This document shows positions 56,258-64,000 of a stretch of DNA of 64,000 nucleotides, in pieces (position 1 is the first letter of the stretch; each line of letters starts with the position of its first letter). The notes beneath the pieces were generated by a model that saw only the letters and a list, made by a program, of their open reading frames with translations, was not told where the DNA came from and did no database searches. Source of the DNA: Nigrospora sphaerica (Eukaryota; Ascomycota; Sordariomycetes; Amphisphaeriales; Apiosporaceae); NCBI GenBank assembly GCA_018287875.1, contig JAGVVL010000017.1:992001-1056000 (forward strand), read 5' to 3'. The translations under genes were made by a program, and so were the position numbers.

Positions 56258-57342
56258 TTTTCCAGGGCTCGGGGGAGGCGAGGACGAGGTATCGGGGGAA
56301 CCGGCGGGAGAGGGGCAGAGGGTCAGAGAGTATCGCGGTGCAGTAGTCGGAATGGTAGTAGTGGCTCAGTCGGTTGGAGGAAGGTTTGTTGGCAATTCTG
56401 TCGGTACTTGTACGCTATGCGACACGAGGCACGCCCGTCCGCGCGGCCATGATGTCGCCGGGAGAATGACGTAGCTGTCTGACCGTCACTCGCATTTCTG
56501 CAGATCGATGGGGCCGGCCCGTCCACGTCGAACACGCACCCTATATCAGTCTGCCAGGGCTATCCCGGGGGCAGAGCGGCAGAAATTGTTTGCGCCCAGG
56601 AGGAATTGACAATAAGGGAGCATGCGAACGAATGCGCAAGACGGTTTCACGGGGTTTTCATCACCTGGCGTTGTCGACCCCCCGTCGCATACTGCCAATA
56701 TACCTGTCTACACATGTGCATCACGACCAACACACAGAGTGCCTTGCTTGCGCGGCGGGACCGCCTCGTCCGGCTACATCGGCGAAGAGGCAAATTGAAA
56801 CACCGCGTTGTCGGCATACGGCACCACAGGGCGCCCCCCCTGCGTATTGGCTTTCGTTAGCAAATGTGTAGGCTCACTCAGGTTCCCACTACAGGCGCCG
56901 ACGTGGTGGAGCATGGACCTCGTTCCAGGACCCATTTTCATATCGGAATGACTAGATGCCAATCCTCCCATGGCACTCAGATCGCGAGGGGTTTCGGTCT
57001 TTACGGGATTGCGCCTGGCACACCGAGGCGCGTGGGGTGTTCATGTATTCTCACGTTGTCCGACTCATGTGCATTCCGGTCTTGTAGCGGTTTGGGCGGC
57101 TCAGGCGACATCGACGACAACCAGTCTTGGTGTGATCGTATGCGCAACCAGCCAGCCAGCGACGCGCGCTGGCACGGGGCATGGGAAGTCAGGACCCGGG
57201 GGGGGGGCGGGCGCCCACGCCAAGATATGCGACACCCTCCAGTCCCCGAGGAATGAATTCGTACGTCTATTGTCGTCTGTCATCGTCTAGCGTCTATCAT
57301 GGCCGCTCCTGCACCGAGCCGGCTGGGTCCCGCGGTGCCTGT
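56258..57342. other. 1.1 kb intergenic region, no gene recognised
   Basis: Promoter side of the kelch gene and 3' flank of the phosphoribosyltransferase gene. Open frames up to 130 codons lack motifs. Confidence 0.5.
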
Positions 57343-58249
57343 TTATGCGCTGCACGTCTTGTTATTCTGCTGTCGGGCAGCAGCATCGTGCTCCTCGATG
57401 TCTATCGCCTCCCACGGGTAGCAGATCCACACGTCACCCACCGTCCGGGCCGCCACGTAGCGGTCATCACGGGCCACGTGCGGCGGCAGCGTGCCCTTCT
57501 TCGGCTTGTCCTTGTTCTGCACGAGAGCGGGCCGAGTCAGAAAAAGCAAATACGCGAGGGGTGAAGTATGCAGGGCGGCTTACGTGCAGCACAAAGATGC
57601 CAAACTGGGTCTCGTCCGTGACGCCGAGCCGTTGCCGAACCGACTCGACGTCCTTCTCCAGCTCCTTGACGGCGTACTCGAGCGTGGTGCGCGTGTCGTC
57701 AACCTCGTCCACAATCAGGATGCGCTTGCCGACCAGGTTCTCCATGCCGCCCAAGCTGGTGAGGTCCAGCCACTGCGTGCGCGTGACCTTGTGGCCGATC
57801 TGCTCGACGGCGCCCGGGGTGGTGGTGCCGCTCTTGGGGTCGTTCTCGGGGAGCATCTCGTAGAGAGACAGGCCGATGGCCTGGATGGGGATGTTGGGCG
57901 AGCCCGGCTGCTTGAGGAACGAGCGCAGAATGCGCGCGGGGACGTAACCACCACCGCCGATGGCGATCATGAGGTTCGGCTGGAAGTCCTTCAGGATCTT
58001 GACCGCCGACTCCTGGCACAGCTTGTGCACCTATCGACGGGGAGGGACATCGCGGCAGTGTCAGTCAAGGGCTCTTTGCGCCGCAAAAAGAATGGCGGTA
58101 GTGCCGACGGTGCGAGATGCGAGATGCGCCAGGGCAGGTCGCGCGATACGCCGCGCCGTGGCAGTAGGCAAGGCGAAAGGCGGTGCGGGGCAGAGGAGGA
58201 GGGTTCTTTGACTCACATCGTTGTAAGTGACGTAGACTTTCTCGACCAT
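57343..58249 (-). CDS. Hypoxanthine/xanthine phosphoribosyltransferase (Hpt1/Xpt1 type)
   Basis: Exons are 58217-58249, 57584-58030 and 57343-57516, giving 217 aa. Both introns are phase 0 with good signals (GTGAGT/GATAG, GTAAGC/GCAG). The order MVEKVYVTYNDVHKLCQESA, MIAIGGGGYVPARIL (about 32-46), KVTRTQWLDL and the PRPP loop ILIVDEVDDTRTTL (about 115-128) matches fungal Hpt1/Xpt1 closely. FGIFVLHNKDKPKKGTLP and YPWEAID near the end are also family features. The enzyme transfers phosphoribose from PRPP to hypoxanthine, guanine or xanthine in purine salvage, in the cytosol. Yeast has separate paralogues for hypoxanthine/guanine and xanthine; the base preference here cannot be decided by eye. 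Exon 1 encodes only 11 residues. Confidence 0.93.
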
Positions 58250-59191
58250 CTTGACGCAAGGGTGGGAGCGCGCAGCTCCAAAGAAGGGGGAGAGAGGTTG
58301 TGGTAATGGGAAGAGAGAACGAGGGACGGCGAGGTCAATCTGGAAGGTGACAAAGAACAAAAGGACATGGGATTAGAATTCGAGTCAGGACTAGGAGGGG
58401 AGGGGAAGAAATGGCCGACGCTGGTGGTCGCGAGAGACGTCCTTCCGACAGAAAATTTTAGTGGGGGATCCCATGCCCGTCTCGTCGCGAGCCTTGGATA
58501 CCTACGTCTTCACTCATGAGGCGAATGCAGGCGCGCGCGGGTTGCACTGGCCGACCGGGCAGCTGGCGCTCTTTCCCATACTGGCCGGCGATGGCGCGCA
58601 AGCTTGACAGCACGCGGCCGAGGCCCAAGAGGGCCCTGGAAAGCCTGAATGCATGGATCTGGAGTTCTCGTGGTCGCGCGCCTCGCTGCGCCATGAGTTT
58701 TCTTTTGGGCCTTGGACGGATCAGGAAATCCTGTTCGCTCTGGCGGAAACCCCGCGCCCGCTGATTGGCCAGTGCGGGAGCCGCAGCTGGTGGACTTCGC
58801 CGATGTCCTATGTTGTACGTAAGTAGTAAGTTAAGTGCCCGTCAGCCCGTCTTGTGCCGGTTGCATAAAGTGCCTTCGTACGAAGGAATATCCATGCATG
58901 CATCCATCCCGCTTGGGGGAGGTGTAAGCGGCGTTACAACGGCGAGAAGGTGTACTATCTCGCTCTGACTCGGATATGCGCGTCCTCGACATCCTCCCCG
59001 GGACGGTGGCGATGACTTCGTTTACCTTTCCGCCCGGGGTCACCCCGGGTCGGGCTCGGAGAGAACCAAACACATGAGTAAGTACCTCCTATGTAAGAAG
59101 GTTCTCACCCAAGGCAAAGGGCGGGCTACCGAGGTACACACATCAAGATATCCCCCCAAACACGCCATGACGGCCTCGAAGGAACGCCCCT
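58250..59191. other. 0.9 kb intergenic region, promoter of the phosphoribosyltransferase gene
   Basis: No gene recognised. It lies upstream of the minus-strand phosphoribosyltransferase and downstream of the next minus-strand gene. Confidence 0.5.
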
Positions 59192-60550
59192 TCACTTGCG
59201 TTCCGTGGCCCGCTCCGCTTCGATCGAGGGCAGCAGCGTTTGTGCTACCATCGCTCCCATTATTTCCATCTCCCCTATCATTTCCTCGTCCATCGCCACC
59301 ATATCCTCCCTCATCTCCTTCATCGCCTGCCGCCCGCCGGGAACACATGCCAAGCAACAGCAACAGACGGTGCCGAAGCAACCCGCGACTTTGTTCATCG
59401 CTCGGGGCGCCATCTTAAAAAACCCCCCCAGCACTGTCGCGATGCCGCGCTGCGCCGCCTGGCTCTCTTCGGCCGTCATCACGATTGGCTCCGGCCGCAC
59501 CATTGCCCACGCTCCGAATATGTCCGAGACGCTTCCGTCGTCGCTGCGAAGGCGGATCAGGGCTATGCAGCCCGTGATGGCTCGAGACAAGAAGCTGAGC
59601 GTCCCGTAGACGGCACCAGCCGAGCAAGCGCCGTGGTAGTTACTGATGGGCTTGCCTGCCGGCGTGGTTCTTGTCAGAATGGCTGTCCCTGGGCTTCATG
59701 GTAGGGGCGCATCCTACCTTGGTTTGCGGCCATGCGAGCAAAGACATAGCCACCCAGCGCATCGGTGCCGATGAGGGCAACGCTGTACACCTATGAGGCC
59801 ACTCGACCATGAGCTCCGACTGATACAACGGTTTGTGCTGGCGTGGGGGGGGATTCTGCACTCACCCAGCGTAAGTAGCTGTCATCCTCTTCGCTGGAGT
59901 TGGGCTTTATGTTCCGAATCGTCTCGAAAAAGAGCGGGATCGCAGCAACAACGCCAGCAATCACAAACTCCCGAGGGGCTGCCACGAACCATCAGCTTCC
60001 GGATCCGAACGCATCCTTGCCACCGTCCTAACACCCCTATCCAAGGGCACAGGAACTCACTTTCCCCCAGGACAAGGTTACTGATCTCGGTAACGAGCAA
60101 GGGGCAAATGCCGAATGAGGATGTGATCAGGAACAACATGAACCAGAAGACCAGGTTGACACCGCTGGTGCTAACGATTTCCCTGAATATCAGTAGCGCT
60201 GCCTTGGTTGTGCCGGCCAGCGCGCCCATGCGAATCACGAGACCGTCTGGTGCGACTCCATTCAGCCGTGCGCCGACGTGTGCTGCAGCGGCGCCAGCGG
60301 CCGCGTTCATAGCCATGTCGAAAATGGCGAGGAGCCCGAAGCCCCAAACTACCGTGGAGACATCATCAGTCTTCTGCTCGGCGCCTCATTCCAACATGCC
60401 GGGTTCCTACTTACTGGCTCTCCATGGCGCTCTGTTGACAAGCACGGGAGGCGGCTGGATCTCAATGGCTCCTTGCGGTACCACCCGAATACTCCCTCGG
60501 TCAACCTCTTCCACCGAGCTTCCATCGACGCTCTGTCGGGGTGCCGCCAT
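59192..60550 (-). CDS. Uncharacterised multi-pass membrane protein, five exons
   Basis: Exons are 60415-60550, 60061-60348, 59866-59978, 59718-59790 and 59192-59655, giving 357 aa. All four junctions keep frame with GT-AG signals (GTAAGT/GGTAG, GTGAGT/GGCAG, GTGAGT/CATAG, GTAGGA/GGCAG). The N-terminus is hydrophilic (IQPPPVLVNRAPWRA). About five membrane segments follow: IWGFGLLAIFDMAM, VNLVFWFMLFLITSSFGICP, REFVIAGVVAAIPLFFETI, YSVALIGTDALGGYVFARMA and GAVYGTLSFLSRAITGCIAL. The last third is cytosolic-looking with a palmitoylation-like cluster CFGTVCCCCLACVPG and a Met/Glu-rich helix. I do not recognise the family. The consistency of five exons makes it very likely a real gene, though no single frame shows it clearly. 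Confidence 0.75.
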
Positions 60551-61114
60551 TGACAATTTGCCGGGTGCTTTACAAGTTTGCTCGTGCTATTCACTTTGAA
60601 TCCTTTCCGGAAACCTGCGACCGCCTCTTGGGGAGGGATGGGCATCTTCTCTCTTTAACCGGAAACGGTTGCTCGGGAGCGAAGTCATCGAGGCCACGCT
60701 GTACCAATCATTCATTTACGATAGCCTCCGGGTGGTGCGGCTGAAGCCACAAGATACTCTTCCTAACGTTCTATCGAATGCCGAGATGAGGGGCTTCTTC
60801 AGCTCTGCCCCCGCCAGCCACTCACGCCCAGCGCGCGTTGTCGCACAGGACCCCTGGTGCGCCCACACCGAAGCCACAAGGGTCGCGTCGCATGACACCA
60901 TACCAGGAATTGCCTACTTGCTGGCCAGCTGAGGCATACAACCATGAGTCACAAGGGCTGCCCTCTTGCGTGAACGGGGGTTTCGAATCCAGCCTCGGCA
61001 GGCTCGCCTTAAGAGTCTGTGCGCTCAATAACCTCGACGGCTTCCACCGTCGAGTCGAGAGATTGCCGTCCCATCGTCTGTATAGCATGCAAATCTTCAT
61101 ATCGTATACACATC
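60551..61114. promoter_or_regulatory. Divergent promoter region of two membrane-protein genes
   Basis: 560 bp between two start codons on opposite strands. No gene seen. The arrangement allows shared regulation of the two flanking membrane proteins; no shared site was identified. Confidence 0.45.
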
Positions 61115-62202
61115 ATGGACTCGGCCAATCCGTCATCCGCAGTGTGCGAGATTGAGGCCAACCCGGACGTAACCGGGACCGGAGTGAGTCCTTACCTACC
61201 ACGATACTGAAGAGCGCTTGATCACGCCCCCAAACTGACATTGGTGAGATTCGCGCCTCCATTTACGCGTTGTGTCTGGCGTCCGGTGTTCTCAAGACGA
61301 TGATACAACACGTGACGACGGCCAAAAACCATGCCGAGTTCTCCCAGTCTCTGAACTCGGCATTGCAGCTGCAGGGTCTGGCCCTCCTGTGCACCGCCAT
61401 CTCCCAGACCATCCAGGGCCAGCTCACCCTCTTTCACGCCATATGCGTGCTCCACCTGCTCTCACTGCTCGGCTTCGGCCTCGTGGCGCAACGCAACTAT
61501 GAGGGCGGCGGCGTTTACCGCTGGGTGGTGCTTGGGGCGCTACGCATCGTCGTCGGCCTGGCCTTTATCGCCCTTACGGCCTACATCTGGCTCACGGCCC
61601 CGACGTTCGGCAGCCAGCCCGAGTGCAACGCGTCGACCGTGTACGTCGTGTTCGGTGTCAGCCTCCATGCGGCCGACGACGTCTTCCGCTACGTCATCCT
61701 GGCGCTCATGGCCACCGTGGCCCTGGCCTGGGCCATCAATATGTTCATCTGGGTCCTGATCGCCAAGTGCTGCTGCGGCGTCGGCATGCGGTCGGGCCTG
61801 CGGCAGACCCAGAAGAGCAGCCCGGACCTCGAGGCCCTGCAGCGGGTGCTGGGCCGGATCCGAGTGTCGGACCCTCGGTTCAAGCGTGATGTGGTCTCCT
61901 CCCAAGTCGTGTGGCTGTTGATTCATACGGGCGTCAATGCCTACATGATTGTGACGCTGGAGCAAACAGTAGCTCGCAATCACCTCTCGGCCGAGGAAAG
62001 AGAATGGACGTTCGGGCAAGTCCTGGCCGTCTTCGTGCTGCTAGGAGTCGTGGTAGAGGTGATCAACATCCTACTGCCAAAGCTAGATGGCGACGTTGTA
62101 GTTGGTTCGGCGCAGGACGAAGGTATGGTACTACAGGAACGGGCGGGAGGCGGTAGTCATCGTCTTTTAGGTGACGGGCCTTCAACAACCGATATAGCAT
62201 GA
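61115..62202 (+). CDS. Uncharacterised fungal multi-pass membrane protein
   Basis: Exons are 61115-61183 and 61249-62202, giving 340 aa, with a 65 bp intron (GGA|GTGAGT, branch CTGAC, GTGAG). The spliced junction reads PDVTGTG|IRASIYALC, a G-x-R-x-x-x-Y entry into TM1 that I associate with a large family of fungal membrane proteins of unknown function. About seven hydrophobic segments follow, including SLNSALQLQGLALLCTAISQ, ICVLHLLSLLGFGLVAQ, RIVVGLAFIALTAYIWL, VILALMATVALAWAINMFIW and a terminal VLAVFVLLGVVVEVINILL. Cytosolic loops carry a CCCGVGMRSG patch. The tail is Gly/Asp-rich. Function unknown. It ends 280 bp from the tail of the HET-domain gene. Confidence 0.72.
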
Positions 62203-62479
62203 AGATAGGTGGCTTGACTGAGAGAATTCGTACTTTTCGCCGGGGTATCACATCACAACCATCAAAGGCCACGTGCTGCTGAGGCCTCTGGGGAGCAGAG
62301 CAGGCATCACGCGGAACGTGCCAGCGTAGCCTCGAGGGACCGAGTCATCATAACTGGACCGACCTCCTAAGCCTTCTGGAACATGTCCGAATCAACTTGA
62401 CGCTGCAGATTGGGGCCCCGACGTTAGCCATCCGGGTAAATTTTACGCCTGTGGGCAGGAAAAGACGGAAGTGGGTGAC

Positions 62480-63868
62480 TTACCAGCTTTCGGCCCTCCT
62501 TCGCTGGCCGGCATGATACTTGTAAAGCTTCCCGGTATCTCCAAACCTTTCCAGCTCGGGATCGTCGAGAAGCGCTCGGAAATCTCGCAACATTGCCATC
62601 TCGGCGTAATACCACCTGGCGTCGACAATGCCTGACCCCCACTTCTGTTCCCTGAATTCCTGGACGAAACGACGCAGCATTCGCACACAGTCGCTGCTGT
62701 CGATTCCGAAGGCGTCGCGTACTACGCGGTAGTACCGGAGGTAGGCACCGTCGGGCTCGGTCGGGGGCATCTGCGGCGTCACGGGAACCCGTTCCCTGAA
62801 TATCTCGCCGAGTCCTGCACGAAGAGCCTGGTAGAAGGCAAAGTGGGCGTCGCTGGCGTAGTCCACCTCGATGCCGGCCCGGGTTTCCTCCTTGAGAAGG
62901 CCGAGCAGGCCGTAGAGCTTGTCGCGGGGATCCGTGCAGGCCAACTGGCCGAATGTGGCGAGTACGTGATGCAGGGGCTCGAGCATGCGCGATTGGTACA
63001 CGGCGGGACGGTAAGGAGGCCGCGCCAAGTTCTGAGTGATCTCCTCGAGCGTGCCAACGCTGGCTCCTTGGGCCAAAGCATCGAAGCTCGATTGCATGGT
63101 TTGGCAGAGGCGGTGGGTGATGATGGCCTCGGCCGGGCTGTATTGGCTCTCGACCCTGCCTCCCAGGGGCGACGATGGGGCCTCGGAATCGTACCAGGCC
63201 GGCACCGGAGTTGTAGCTTGCCGACTGGAGCTGAACATGGGCAGGGGAAACGTGAAGGGCCCGCACCAGACGACGACGTGCGATGCCAGTAGGATCTCTT
63301 GTGCCACCCACAGGCGACTCCAGTAAGGGTGGTAGCTGAGGTAGTGGAAAGCCTCCCACTGCTCGTCGGCCCAGGCGGCACAACCTTGACCTTTAGCCAG
63401 ACGCAATCGTTGCAGACCCGTCACCTGGCCCGGCGGCGGCGTCCCCAGCCAGGCCACGACCTCGTTGGCGTAGCGGAAGACGCGGGCCATCTCCCCGACT
63501 TGGCACTGTCTTTCCTCGTCGTCGAGCTGGTTGATGCAGATGGCGTCGACGAAGAACAAGCCGTACTTGTTCTTGGTGGCCGCCGTGGAGAGGAAGTCGG
63601 CCAGGTTGCGACGGATAAAGAAGGGCTGCTCGTCGACGACGATCTTCTGCACTTGGCCACGGCTGTGGGCATGGCCCCAGGTGTACGACAGGGCCCGGTA
63701 CCGTAGAGACTTGAGGTCGGCGAAGGGCACGACGATTAGCTCGTAGGTCCTCGGCCGGCCCTGGCGGCCCGGCACACAGCGGAGAAGCCGGACCTGGTGT
63801 GTCGGACGCATGGCAGGGTATGCGAACCCATGCTCGCGGTTAAGCGTCTTGTCGAGCCCGTCGTCCAT
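62480..63868 (-). CDS. HET (heterokaryon incompatibility) domain protein
   Basis: Single exon, 462 aa from the ATG at 63868; the frame is open slightly further upstream but without an ATG. The HET domain occupies about residues 40-190: YRALSYTWG (motif 1), FFVDAICINQLDDEERQCQV (motif 2) and MARVFRYANEVVAWLGTP (motif 3), the three canonical blocks. RLWVAQEILLASHVVVWCG and DPRDKLYGLLGLLKEETRAG are the typical later blocks of this class. HET proteins trigger cell death after non-self fusion in characterised cases; many are uncharacterised. No partner NLR or SesB-like gene is adjacent. The stop TAA overlaps a GTAAGT donor, but the implied intron would be only 35 nt, so I keep the unspliced end. 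Confidence 0.92.
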   Translation of the reverse strand: MDDGLDKTLNREHGFAYPAMRPTHQVRLLRCVPGRQGRPRTYELIVVPFADLKSLRYRALSYTWGHAHSRGQVQKIVVDEQPFFIRRNLADFLSTAATKNKYGLFFVDAICINQLDDEERQCQVGEMARVFRYANEVVAWLGTPPPGQVTGLQRLRLAKGQGCAAWADEQWEAFHYLSYHPYWSRLWVAQEILLASHVVVWCGPFTFPLPMFSSSRQATTPVPAWYDSEAPSSPLGGRVESQYSPAEAIITHRLCQTMQSSFDALAQGASVGTLEEITQNLARPPYRPAVYQSRMLEPLHHVLATFGQLACTDPRDKLYGLLGLLKEETRAGIEVDYASDAHFAFYQALRAGLGEIFRERVPVTPQMPPTEPDGAYLRYYRVVRDAFGIDSSDCVRMLRRFVQEFREQKWGSGIVDARWYYAEMAMLRDFRALLDDPELERFGDTGKLYKYHAGQRRRAESW

Positions 63869-64000
63869 TGGGGGGGCATATGGCAAGGCCAAGAATTAAC
63901 AGCAATACAGACCATCACGAGCCTGAGCCTTGGAGAGCCGCGGCGCTGGCTACCCTTTTTACGGACGGCGACTTTGGGGCAACCGAGCAGACGGACAGCC

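Noticed and set aside
60960..61000. GGTTTCGAATCC resembling a tRNA B box
   Set aside because: No matching acceptor stem, A box or anticodon arm at the right spacing.

Overview
The window is nuclear DNA of a filamentous ascomycete (Pezizomycotina, most likely Sordariomycetes). The genes are GC-rich and interrupted by 50-90 bp introns with GTAAGT-type donors, CTAAC/CTGAC branch points and CAG/TAG acceptors. The families point the same way: a HET-domain protein, a PDR-type ABC transporter, a rhodopsin-like integral membrane protein, DUF1996 and DUF2985 proteins, and a fungal hemerythrin-like protein. All gene models were spliced by hand from splice signals and reading frame, with no homology search. 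Product names rest on recognised motifs, and several genes remain unnamed.

Layout. 1-15 kb: PAM16 (mitochondrial import motor; first exon is only the ATG), YIP1 (ER-Golgi vesicle protein; probable GC-AG intron), an SREBP-type bHLH factor without membrane segments, a 5.9 kb gene-free stretch, and a three-exon DOPA 4,5-dioxygenase-like gene. 15-25 kb: a full-size PDR/ABCG transporter whose last nine residues come from a separate exon, a 4.4 kb gene-free stretch containing a 17 bp inverted repeat, and the casein kinase 2 regulatory subunit. 26-34 kb: a JmjC/cupin-8 protein, a rhodopsin-like membrane protein, a lower-GC island, a small six-cysteine secreted protein, an intron-containing tRNA-Glu(CTC) and a small membrane protein. 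34-43 kb: an unrecognised open stretch broken by one TAG, a DUF2985 membrane protein with alternating short motifs in its N-terminal tail, a second lower-GC island, and a DUF1996 gene broken in at least four places. 43-54 kb: a repeat-rich region, a type II membrane protein with a fucose-lectin-like ectodomain, a Cys/His-rich protein of unknown function and a hemerythrin-like protein. 54-64 kb: a kelch-repeat protein, a hypoxanthine/xanthine phosphoribosyltransferase, two uncharacterised multi-pass membrane proteins and a HET-domain protein.

The genes do not form an obvious biosynthetic cluster. They are a mix of housekeeping genes (PAM16, YIP1, CK2 beta, HPT/XPT) and accessory genes for transport, sensing, secretion and incompatibility. 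I see no rRNA, no CRISPR and no intact transposon. The observations most worth checking are the three-nucleotide first exon of PAM16, the motif repeat in the DUF2985 protein, the broken DUF1996 gene, the apparent 34-nt intron of the rhodopsin-like gene, and the well-spliced membrane proteins with no recognised family.
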